From Thermodesulfobacteriota bacterium (GTDB lineage: Bacteria > Desulfobacterota > DSM-4660 > Desulfatiglandales > Desulfatiglandaceae): a stretch of 64,000 nt of DNA. Positions within the stretch are counted from its first letter, which is position 1. Each line of letters starts with the position of its first letter. Under the pieces are notes generated by a model. The model was not told the DNA's origin and searched no databases. It saw only the letters and a list, made by a program, of their open reading frames with translations. This document shows, piece by piece, positions 56,988 through 64,000 of the stretch. A program made the translations under genes and the position numbers. The stretch covers positions 33,286-97,285 of the forward strand of contig JANQDY010000084.1 of assembly GCA_028278625.1 (NCBI GenBank), written 5' to 3'.

Positions 56988-57179
56988 TGGCACATACCCG
57001 TATCTCAAAAAAGTTTATAGACCTTATCCATATGCTTTCTATATTGAACCTCAACGGTTTCGTCAACCGCAATTGATGAAATCCATGTTTGCTGTTCTAT
57101 CGAGAGCCTTGAAATCGGGTATTTCAATGCGTATGTTTTTCTGTAACGGATCGCGTAAGTATGAAGGAGTCAAGCAATA

Positions 57180-59018
57180 ATGGAAGAAACCGAAATGGAA
57201 AAAAAGGATAAAAAGAACACCAGAAAGGTACCCAACCAGCAGGAGTTGGAAAAGGAACTGGGTGAATATCTCTCGAAAAAATATGGTGACCGTGTCAAGA
57301 TCATTTCTCCGTTCGTCGTTCCCCAAAAGGATGAAATGGATCCCAATGGAAAAAAACCAGGATCCAAAGATTCGGGCATGGATGACTTTTTTATGATGCC
57401 CGAAGAGATGGAGTCTTACCTTGACGGTTTCGTTGTGAAACAGAATCAGGTGAAGGCTGTATTGGGGACAAAGATCTGCACCCACTTCAATCGTATCAGG
57501 TTTAACAATCAACGGGAGAGTGAAAGCTTTTCCGGCGCGGGAAAAAAATCAGGTGTCGGAATGATCAAGAATAATGTTTTGATGATCGGTCCCACCGGCG
57601 TCGGAAAAACCTATATGATCAAGCTCATCGCCCAGAAACTGGGGGTTCCCTTTGTGAAAGGGGATGCCACCAAGTTCAGCGAGACCGGCTACGTTGGCGG
57701 AGATGTGGAAGACCTCATCCGCGATCTGGTTTATGAAGCGGACGAAAGCATTGAACTGGCTGAAAACGGCATTGTCTATATTGACGAAATCGACAAAATA
57801 TCATCATCCAGAAATTTGATCGGACATGACATTTCCCGGACCGGCGTGCAGCGGGCACTCTTAAAACCCATGGAAGAAACGGATGTGGACCTGAAGGTTC
57901 CTCACGACCCCATCAGCCAGATTCAGGCCATTGAACATTACAGGAGAACGGGAAAAAAGGAAAAAAAGGTGGTGAACACCAAAAATATCCTGTTCATCAT
58001 GAGCGGCGCCTTTGGTGATTTGGCAGAGGTCATAAAGAAACGGCTGCAGCGACAGGGTATCGGCTTTGAAGCGGATGTCAGACCGACGGAAGTGCCTTGG
58101 GAGATCTTAAAGGAAGTGCATGCCCAGGATCTGGTGGAGTTTGGTTTTGAGTCGGAGTTCGTGGGACGGCTGCCGGTGGTGGTGGTGTTTGACGAACTGA
58201 ACGATGAAGATCTTTATGAAATTCTCAAAAACCCCAATAATCCCATCATTATCAGCAAACGGATGGATTTCAGGGCTTACGGCATCGACATCAAGTTTGA
58301 GGATAGCGCGCTCAAAGAGATCGCAGTAATGGCGGCAATGGAGAAGACAGGGGCCAGGGGTCTTGTGAGTGCCATTGAAAAAGTCCTGATTCCCTTTGAA
58401 ACCAGGCTCCCCTCAACCGAGGTGAAACAGTTCCTGGTCACCCGGGAGGTCGTCCTCAATCCCGAAGAGCAATTGAAGCAACTCATTTTGAATCATAAAG
58501 ACCCTGATTGGGTTGACCGATTTGAAGAAGTCAAAAACGCTGAGATGGCATCCATCAAGGAATACATTGAAGAACGGGCCGATTATTTCAGTAGAAAGTC
58601 GGGACTTGATATGTACGATGAACGGCTGGAATTGATTGCAGGCCTCTACTTCCGCCATGTCACCGATGTGGACGTGGCCATCGAGAATCTTGGCGCCATG
58701 TATGAACAGGTTCAAGACGAAACGGATGCTCTGAGGGAGAACCTCGATATCAAAATCCTCTTGGATGACAGCGCCATGGACGAAATCATCCGGCAGGCAA
58801 TCGACACCGGGCAGAATGTACGAAACCTTACCTTTCAGCTGGCCAAACGGCTTGAATACGGTCTAAGGCTGGTTAAAGACCGCGTCGGCACGGATGACTT
58901 CATCATCAACCGTGAAGCCCTGGTTGACATGGAATCGTATATTAACGATCTCATGAAGAAGGCCTATCAGGGTGAAGGCAACACGGTCCAAGAGGAGGAC
59001 AACAGGCTTTTTCCCTAA
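57180..59018 (+). CDS. ClpX-like AAA+ unfoldase without zinc-binding domain
   Basis: The product is 612 residues. A charged N-terminal region (1-75) lacks the four Cys of the ClpX ZBD. The AAA+ core has Walker A 'GPTGVGKT' (137-144), 'GYVGGDVEDLI', Walker B 'IVYIDEIDKI' (about 198-207) and an 'IGF' tripeptide at 294-296, in the place of the ClpP-docking loop of ClpX. Sensor 2 is 'TGARGL'. An unusual C-terminal extension of about 190 residues follows ('DDSAMDEIIRQ', 'TFQLAKRLEYGLRLV'). The core is closer to ClpX than to HslU. The IGF loop suggests it can work with ClpP. It is divergent from purL and ends at a bidirectional terminator. Confidence 0.88.
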   Translation: MEETEMEKKDKKNTRKVPNQQELEKELGEYLSKKYGDRVKIISPFVVPQKDEMDPNGKKPGSKDSGMDDFFMMPEEMESYLDGFVVKQNQVKAVLGTKICTHFNRIRFNNQRESESFSGAGKKSGVGMIKNNVLMIGPTGVGKTYMIKLIAQKLGVPFVKGDATKFSETGYVGGDVEDLIRDLVYEADESIELAENGIVYIDEIDKISSSRNLIGHDISRTGVQRALLKPMEETDVDLKVPHDPISQIQAIEHYRRTGKKEKKVVNTKNILFIMSGAFGDLAEVIKKRLQRQGIGFEADVRPTEVPWEILKEVHAQDLVEFGFESEFVGRLPVVVVFDELNDEDLYEILKNPNNPIIISKRMDFRAYGIDIKFEDSALKEIAVMAAMEKTGARGLVSAIEKVLIPFETRLPSTEVKQFLVTREVVLNPEEQLKQLILNHKDPDWVDRFEEVKNAEMASIKEYIEERADYFSRKSGLDMYDERLELIAGLYFRHVTDVDVAIENLGAMYEQVQDETDALRENLDIKILLDDSAMDEIIRQAIDTGQNVRNLTFQLAKRLEYGLRLVKDRVGTDDFIINREALVDMESYINDLMKKAYQGEGNTVQEEDNRLFP

Positions 59019-59023
59019 CGGAT

Positions 59024-59059
59024 AAAGGGTTCCCGGGTTTCGGCGCGGGAACCTTTTTC
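59024..59059. terminator. Bidirectional rho-independent terminator
   Basis: GGTTCCCG and CGGGAACC form the stem around GGTTTCGGCG, with T-runs on the plus strand and A-runs on the left. It ends the ClpX-like gene and, in reverse, the larE operon, whose last stop is at 59058. Confidence 0.8.
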
Positions 59060-59534
59060 ACAGGGCGTTTTGATCGCTCAATTCCGGATGCTTTCCCTTC
59101 AGGATATTCTCATAGGCTTCATCAATTCTCTCCTCCACATAGGAAATGAAGCCGTCATCATTTGTGAAAAGGTCAAAGCAGTAGCCGTCAATCCCCAAAA
59201 CCCCGTTGGGAACCATGTTCCCTTCTTCGGCCGGGTCCGTCACGCATTCGTCGTAAAAGCAGACTGACAGCCACCTGCTATCCGGATCATCCACAATATC
59301 AATCAGTGTGATCAGTATGGGTCCGTCGGCAGTCTTAAGGCCGGCCCGAAAAGAGTAGCTGACACCGGGTCTCGATACAAAGGAGAGCACCACGTCATCC
59401 TTGTTTCCGAATTGTCCGGCCAAGCGGATAAACGCGCCCTTAACATCTTGTTCATCTTCGGTCCACTTTTCGAGTGTATCCGAGAAATTGATGTACCCTT
59501 CCCTGTTTCGAAACATGTCTTTCAGTCTGATCAT
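59058..59534 (-). CDS. Acidic protein of unknown function, last gene of the larE operon
   Basis: The product is 158 residues, rich in Asp and Glu, without signal peptide or membrane segment. It has segments like 'LAGQFGNKDDVVLSFVSRPGVSYSFRA', 'ILITLIDIVDDPDSRWLSVCFYDECVTDPAEEG' and 'GIDGYCFDLFTNDDGFISYVEERIDEAYE', suggesting a compact alpha/beta fold with several conserved-looking acidic and Cys positions. A GGCAGGAA ribosome site stands before the ATG, 9 bp after the deacetylase stop. I do not recognise the family. Confidence 0.75.
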   Translation of the reverse strand: MIRLKDMFRNREGYINFSDTLEKWTEDEQDVKGAFIRLAGQFGNKDDVVLSFVSRPGVSYSFRAGLKTADGPILITLIDIVDDPDSRWLSVCFYDECVTDPAEEGNMVPNGVLGIDGYCFDLFTNDDGFISYVEERIDEAYENILKGKHPELSDQNAL

Positions 59535-59543
59535 TTTCCTGCC

Positions 59544-60851
59544 TCAACCCACCTCATAAAGTCCCATGTCACGGTCCTGCAGATACACGTACCTGAAAGC
59601 CCCCTTTCGACCTTCCTGAAACCATTTAAGACCTGTTTTCCGGCATTCGGGGCAGACTTCCATGGGAATGTGAACACCCATCACATGCTGGCCCGTGCTG
59701 GCGGTGGAGGAAACGGCAAGGGTGCCGGCACAGCGGGAGCAGCACCTGATCCTTTCGTACTGTCTTTCCTGAATGCCGTCCGTATCGTAAAAGATATCAC
59801 GTTTCCGCTCCACTATCTGCCCTTCCTCATGGGGCGTCTGACTGAGCCCGCCACCTAAAAACAGTTCCTTTAATGCGTCTACCAGCTGCGCCACGTGGCC
59901 CGTCACCTCAGGGGATTGGGGACGATAATCTTTGTCGTAATTGGGCTCCTTAACATAAGCTGTGTCCATTCCCGCCATGGCCATGATGATGCCCACATTC
60001 ACATATGGCAGGGCGTTTTGAACCGCATACCCCCCTTCAAGCACGGCAATATCCGGTTTGAGGCGGGCGTTTAGCGCGGCATACCCCCGTGCCGAAAAAT
60101 TCATATTGGTGATGGGATCGTTGAAGTGGTTGTCCTGTCCCGCTGAATTGACCACCAGTTCCGGTTCGAAATCCTCAAGAAGGGGCAGGATCAAATTGTC
60201 CAGGGTATGAAGAAATCCCTCTTCACCGGTCTGGGGCGGCAATGGAATATTGACGGTCTTTCCCTGTGCATTGGGTCCGCCCAACTCCTTGGGAAATCCG
60301 CTGCCCGGATAAAGGGTGCGGCCATCCTGATGGATGGAGATGAAAAGCGTATTGGGATCGTGCCAGTAAATATCCTGAGTACCGTCCCCGTGGTGGCAAT
60401 CGGTATCCACGATGGCCACCTTTCGAATGCCGTAATGGCTGCGGATATACTCGATCATGACCGCTTCGATGTTGATGTTGCAGAAACCCCGATTGCCGTG
60501 CACCACACGCATGGCATGGTGGCCGGGAGGCCTTACGAGGGCAAAGGCGCTCTCCACCTCACCTCTTAAAACGGCATCGGCCGCCACCAGGCAGCCGCCG
60601 GCAGATATGAGATGGCTTTCCGTGGTGACGGCCGCCTCGTCGGGAACGCAGAAATGTACCCGTTGGATGTCTTCGTAAGTGGCTGGGCGTACGCGATATT
60701 CCACAATCCCCGGAATATCGAGGAGCCCTTCCTCCATCACCTGATCCTGCGTATAGAGAAGACGCTCCTCACGTTCAGGGTGGTCGGGACTGATGGCCCA
60801 GTCAAAGGCCGGGAAAAAGACCAGGCCGGTTCTCCGTTGTGCACTGATCAT
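59544..60851 (-). CDS. Class II histone deacetylase-like (acetylpolyamine amidohydrolase-type) hydrolase with C-terminal zinc ribbon
   Basis: The product is 435 residues. Catalytic 'RPPGHHA' (His111, His112), zinc ligands Asp151 and His153 in 'VDTDCHHGDGTQ', Asp240 in 'SAGQDNH', and the transition-state Tyr in 'LEGGYAV' are all present. After about residue 360, the C-terminus has 'CCSRC' and 'CPECRKTG', a CxxC...CxxC zinc ribbon not usual for bacterial HDAC homologues. It hydrolyses an N-acyl or acetyl amide. ATG overlaps the hydantoinase-like stop (ATGA), and an acidic unknown gene follows. Confidence 0.88.
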   Translation of the reverse strand: MISAQRRTGLVFFPAFDWAISPDHPEREERLLYTQDQVMEEGLLDIPGIVEYRVRPATYEDIQRVHFCVPDEAAVTTESHLISAGGCLVAADAVLRGEVESAFALVRPPGHHAMRVVHGNRGFCNINIEAVMIEYIRSHYGIRKVAIVDTDCHHGDGTQDIYWHDPNTLFISIHQDGRTLYPGSGFPKELGGPNAQGKTVNIPLPPQTGEEGFLHTLDNLILPLLEDFEPELVVNSAGQDNHFNDPITNMNFSARGYAALNARLKPDIAVLEGGYAVQNALPYVNVGIIMAMAGMDTAYVKEPNYDKDYRPQSPEVTGHVAQLVDALKELFLGGGLSQTPHEEGQIVERKRDIFYDTDGIQERQYERIRCCSRCAGTLAVSSTASTGQHVMGVHIPMEVCPECRKTGLKWFQEGRKGAFRYVYLQDRDMGLYEVG

Positions 60852-62518
60852 GCGTTACTCCTTTTCCATTGGGGAATCAGTCCGGGCGTGATGCTCATTT
60901 TGAGGCGAATGTTCTGGCCGACCATTCGGTAGCCGCGAATCATGTTGAACGCTTGCTTTTCAGTGATGGAAGTCTCCAAGGAATTGTCACTTGCCCCGAT
61001 CATCATCGCTTCCCGGCAAAGGGCGTCGCGTGCCAGGGTCACCGCCTGGTCCATATCAAAACGGCGATCAATCTTGTGTTCTTCATCCACTTCGGGAATG
61101 ATCACGGTACCGCGTTCAGTATCCGCCTGAAGGGTTACCTGTGCCGTAACCCTAGCCACGGCGGCCCCAACGGCATTGGCCACATGGTGGTAGGGTGGAA
61201 CCCGGCACGGCAGCCTCAGTGCCTTTTCCACATAGGGTGCCAGATGAGGGGCGGGCCCGCCCAGTATCAGGACCCTTGTGGGTTCGATCTTTTCCTCATT
61301 TACCACCTGGTGGATGGTGTATACGGGTTGGGCGTTGATTTCCCGCACAAAAGCTCTGGCTGCAAGGGCAATGGCCTCGGTCATCTCTACCAAAACCCGT
61401 TCCGCCGCTCTTTGGGCATCACAATCCAGCACACCGCCCAGTTCTTCCATTGCAGACATTGCGGCACGCCTGTTTCCCACATCCAGAAGCCCCAGGCTCA
61501 CCATGGCATCCGTGGGCGTTGCAGCAGTGCCGCCAAAGGCCATGGGAGGACCCTTCCGCATGGGTCCGATGGTCATTTTGCCGTTTGTGTTCACACTGAT
61601 GACACTGTCTCCACCCATTCCCAGGGAATGGGTTATGATGGATCGAATCAAGGTCTTGTAAACACCCAATCTTATGCCATGGGGATTGAACAGCGGTATT
61701 CCCTCCAGAATAACCGCCATGTCGGTGGTGGTGCCGCCCACATCCAGCACCAGCGTCGTGCCGTCACATTCATCCAGGGCCAGAGCGCCCATGACACTGG
61801 CGGCAGGCCCAGATTGTGCGGTTCTTGCCGGCGACCCGGTACTTCCCGTGAGATCGATGGTGCCGCCATCCGGTTTCAGCAGGTAGCGCGGCCCGTGAAG
61901 CCTCTTTTCATCCAGAATGCGGGTCAGTGCTCCGGAAAAGGACTGATACAGGTCATGAAGGGATGCGTTCAAATAGGTGGTAAAAATGCGGCGGGGAAAA
62001 TTGAGCCCCCCTGAAACCGTATGCCCCATGGCCACATGGGAGAAACGATCCTTGACCCAGTCAACCATCTGAAGCTCGTGGGCCGGATTTCGGACCGAGA
62101 ATTTTCCCACAACACCGATAGATTTGATGCCCGCTTTTTCTATTTCGTCGGCGGCTGCCGTCACGGAAGCTCTCTCAAGGGGTATGGCCTCAAATCCCTG
62201 ATGATCCAAGCATCCGTCTGCCACGTGAAAAGATGGGCCAACTGAAAAGGAGGCCGGGTCTATGCCGGGACCGGCGGATACGATCATCCCCGTCGGCTCA
62301 AGACGATCTTGGACGATGGCATTGGTGGCCAGGGTTGTGGAAAAGGCCATCCTTTCGATCTCTTCGGGTGCCACATCGATCAATATGCGATCAAGGGCGC
62401 TGCGAAGGGTCAGAAGGAGATCATCTCCGGTGGGAATTTTCGTCTCCGCCAAAATGCGGTCCCCGTCAATCAAAACCGTGTCCGTCTGCGTACCGCCCAC
62501 ATCAAGTCCCAAAATCAT
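60848..62518 (-). CDS. Hydantoinase/oxoprolinase A-like ATPase
   Basis: The product is 556 residues with HyuA/OplA signatures: 'GLDVGGTQTDTVLIDG' at the start (phosphate 1 motif), 'FSTTLATNAIVQ', 'AQSGPAASVMGALAL' and 'TLVLDVGGTTTDMAVI', then 'GMGGDSVI'. These proteins use ATP to open lactam-type rings. It lacks the HyuB partner in the window. ATG lies 4 bp after the larE stop, and its end overlaps the deacetylase ATG. The substrate is unknown. Confidence 0.88.
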   Translation of the reverse strand: MILGLDVGGTQTDTVLIDGDRILAETKIPTGDDLLLTLRSALDRILIDVAPEEIERMAFSTTLATNAIVQDRLEPTGMIVSAGPGIDPASFSVGPSFHVADGCLDHQGFEAIPLERASVTAAADEIEKAGIKSIGVVGKFSVRNPAHELQMVDWVKDRFSHVAMGHTVSGGLNFPRRIFTTYLNASLHDLYQSFSGALTRILDEKRLHGPRYLLKPDGGTIDLTGSTGSPARTAQSGPAASVMGALALDECDGTTLVLDVGGTTTDMAVILEGIPLFNPHGIRLGVYKTLIRSIITHSLGMGGDSVISVNTNGKMTIGPMRKGPPMAFGGTAATPTDAMVSLGLLDVGNRRAAMSAMEELGGVLDCDAQRAAERVLVEMTEAIALAARAFVREINAQPVYTIHQVVNEEKIEPTRVLILGGPAPHLAPYVEKALRLPCRVPPYHHVANAVGAAVARVTAQVTLQADTERGTVIIPEVDEEHKIDRRFDMDQAVTLARDALCREAMMIGASDNSLETSITEKQAFNMIRGYRMVGQNIRLKMSITPGLIPQWKRSNA

Positions 62519-62522
62519 TCGT

Positions 62523-63404
62523 TCACCGCCTCATCCTATTATGCCTTTTCGCTTCTTTTTGAATCAAACCGCGATTCATCTTTCCGGAGGCGAATTCCTC
62601 TAAATCCAGGGCGATATGGTCAAAACCGATTTGGCGGAATGTCTTGACGATATCTTTCTGGAAAGCCGCATCCAGCATCATGTCCCGTTCCAACGGGCCC
62701 ACCTCTATGCGCGCAACGTCACCGTGGTGCCTTACGCGAAAATTTCTTAATCCTCTGCCCCTTAAGAAAGCCTCGGCCCTTTCGATCATCTTCAATTTTT
62801 TCTCTGTAATGGCGCTACCATAGGGAAGTCTGCTGACAAGGCAGGCCATGGAAGGCCTGTTCCACTGAGGAAGGCCCATGGCCTTTGCCTCCCGGCGAAT
62901 CTCCTCCTTGTTCAGATGGTTGTCCATCAAAGGGGCCTTTACACCCTCTTCCACGGCGGCCTTAAAGCCGGGCCGGAAATCATCCAGATCATCCGCGTTT
63001 GCGCCGTGAAGCACATGAAGAATCCCCCTCTCCCGCGCGATTTTGTTGAGGGCTTTGCACAGTGATTTTTTGCAGTGGTAGCATCTGTCCGGATCGTTGG
63101 CCAAAAACTCGGGTAAATCCAATTCCTTTGAAGGGATAAGGAGATGGGAAATATCCCTTTCCTTGGTAAATGCGGTGGCCTCGCCCCTTTCCTCTAAAGG
63201 GTGAATGGGGGATGTGGCCGTAACAGCCAACACGTTTTTTCCCAAGGCTTGGTGGGCCATGGCGAGAAGAAATGCGCTGTCAACCCCGCCCGAAAATGCC
63301 ACAAGAACGGATTTCATTCGCTTTAGCTGCGCTGCCAGACTTTCCTTTTTTTTCACGGCCGGGCGTCTCTTTCCTGTTTTGCCTCGGGATGAACCATCCA
63401 ACAA
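62523..63404 (-). CDS. larE: LarE-type ATP-dependent sacrificial sulfur transferase
   Basis: The product is about 293 residues. It has PP-loop 'SGGVDSAFL' (38-46), 'DRCYHCKKSLC' (Cys108, Cys111, Cys116) and 'PSMACLVSRLPYGS', in which Cys188 is the position of the sacrificial Cys of LarE. LarE adds sulfur to make the nickel-pincer cofactor of LarA. No larB, larC or larA is in the window. The frame opens with TTG 63404 (AGGGAATGG upstream), and a GTG at 63356 and ATG 63317 are possible. It is the first gene of a four-gene operon. Confidence 0.9.
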   Translation of the reverse strand: MLDGSSRGKTGKRRPAVKKKESLAAQLKRMKSVLVAFSGGVDSAFLLAMAHQALGKNVLAVTATSPIHPLEERGEATAFTKERDISHLLIPSKELDLPEFLANDPDRCYHCKKSLCKALNKIARERGILHVLHGANADDLDDFRPGFKAAVEEGVKAPLMDNHLNKEEIRREAKAMGLPQWNRPSMACLVSRLPYGSAITEKKLKMIERAEAFLRGRGLRNFRVRHHGDVARIEVGPLERDMMLDAAFQKDIVKTFRQIGFDHIALDLEEFASGKMNRGLIQKEAKRHNRMRR

Positions 63405-63626
63405 CCATTCCCTAAAACCCCATCGGTCAAAGATATATGATAACAGCTGAGCATTGAATTGTGAAGCAAGAGTTTGAAACCCTAATGATTGGAAATTCGG
63501 CTTGCTTAGTGTTTAAAAAGGTGTTATGCAGATCCTTTAATTCTGTTTCCGGGGATTTCGGGCCCCTTATTTCAGAGACCGATGTGATCTTTTTGACGAG
63601 TAGAAGAATCCTAAGGAGAAAGACTG

Positions 63627-64000
63627 ATGCGACATAATTTTGCTGTTCGACTGTGGCTGGCTGCGCTGGTGTTTTCGTTGATAATCGTGAGTTGGCCTGT
63701 TTCAGCTGAAGACAAACCCGCTTCGGACAACGTGGCTGTGGTGAACGGGGATGTCATCACCCGCGCGGATTTTGACCGGGCCGTTGATTTTGGCAAGCGC
63801 CAGGCCATGCAGCAGGGAAAGCCTCTCAATGCCGAGCAAGAGGCTGCCCTTGAAAAAAGCACGCTGGATAAACTGATCGGTATTCAGCTCCTCTATCAGG
63901 CCAGCAAGAAAGAGGGTAACACGGTTGACCAAAGCCAGGTGGACGAAAAATTCGCCGAGTTCAAGAAACGGTTTCCCAACGATGAGGCCTTCAAAAAGGC
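63627..64000 (+). CDS. SurA/PpiC-type foldase, C-terminus beyond the window
   Basis: ATG 63627 has TAAGGAG 10 bp upstream and a signal peptide ending near PVSAED. It continues 'NVAVVNGDVITRADFDRAV' and '...LDKLIGIQLLYQASKKEGNTVDQ', the SurA N-terminal domain pattern. The frame is open to the window end (124 codons). It resembles the start of the 36587-37615 protein, so the genome has at least two such foldases. It is divergent from larE across 222 bp. Confidence 0.85.
   Translation, partial: MRHNFAVRLWLAALVFSLIIVSWPVSAEDKPASDNVAVVNGDVITRADFDRAVDFGKRQAMQQGKPLNAEQEAALEKSTLDKLIGIQLLYQASKKEGNTVDQSQVDEKFAEFKKRFPNDEAFKK

Overview
The window reads as a chromosomal segment of an anaerobic Desulfobacterota (deltaproteobacterial) organism, most likely of the Desulfobacterales or Desulfatiglandales kind. 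This is inferred from the homodimeric-type pyruvate:ferredoxin oxidoreductase, a tungsten aldehyde oxidoreductase locus, an ADP-forming acyl-CoA synthetase-like protein next to a LUD protein, a roughly 1000-residue PurL, and the type IV pilus gene order. No species can be named from the sequence alone. No rRNA, tRNA, CRISPR array, insertion sequence or prophage was seen.

Region 1 (1-20.4 kb, minus strand) is a type IV pilus island. It begins with a giant Ig-repeat lipoprotein that runs off the left edge. Next comes the assembly operon pilM-pilN-pilO-pilP-orf-pilQ-TPR lipoprotein (12.1 to 4.6 kb), with an excellent sigma-70 promoter in front of pilM. Upstream of it lies the minor-pilin operon fimT-pilW-pilV-pilX-pilY1 plus two small exported proteins (20.1 to 12.5 kb), with a possible sigma-54 promoter. 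PilY1 carries a Thr-rich linker, a vWA domain, a golvesin/Xly-like insertion and a C-terminal propeller with Ca-loop motifs. The retraction ATPases (PilT and a PilU-like paralogue) form a separate operon at 30.3-33.6 kb with a zinc-ribbon protein and a 90-residue protein. The major pilin, PilB, PilC and PilD are not in the window.

Region 2 (20.7-30.3 kb) holds a UbiA-family phosphoribosyltransferase with a DUF362 protein, signal peptidase I, PFOR, a flavin-type oxidase-like protein, SurE, a Nudix hydrolase and a GHMP kinase. Region 3 (34-40 kb) holds panB-panE, a LysM membrane protein, a PpiC-type foldase, and an LUD/ADP-forming synthetase pair.

Region 4 (40.4-48.9 kb, plus strand) has a chemoreceptor behind a canonical sigma-54 promoter and a striking double palindrome. 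It is followed by a compact run nadE, cNMP-PilZ, cNMP, queD-queE-queC, dctP, which joins NAD and queuosine precursor synthesis to nucleotide-second-messenger proteins.

Region 5 (49-53 kb, minus) is a YdhV/YdhY-like tungsten oxidoreductase and ferredoxin locus. The oxidoreductase is interrupted by one in-frame amber codon, and a membrane-protein remnant lies just upstream. Region 6 (53-64 kb) has purQ and purL, a divergent ClpX-like AAA+ ATPase that keeps an IGF loop, and a four-gene operon larE, hydantoinase/oxoprolinase-like, histone-deacetylase-like and an acidic unknown. A second SurA/PpiC-type protein runs off the right edge.

The best candidates for something new are the larE-HyuA-HDAC-orf operon, the amber-interrupted tungsten enzyme, the FlgO/CsgG-like protein inside the pilus operon, and the cNMP-PilZ fusion in the queuosine operon.
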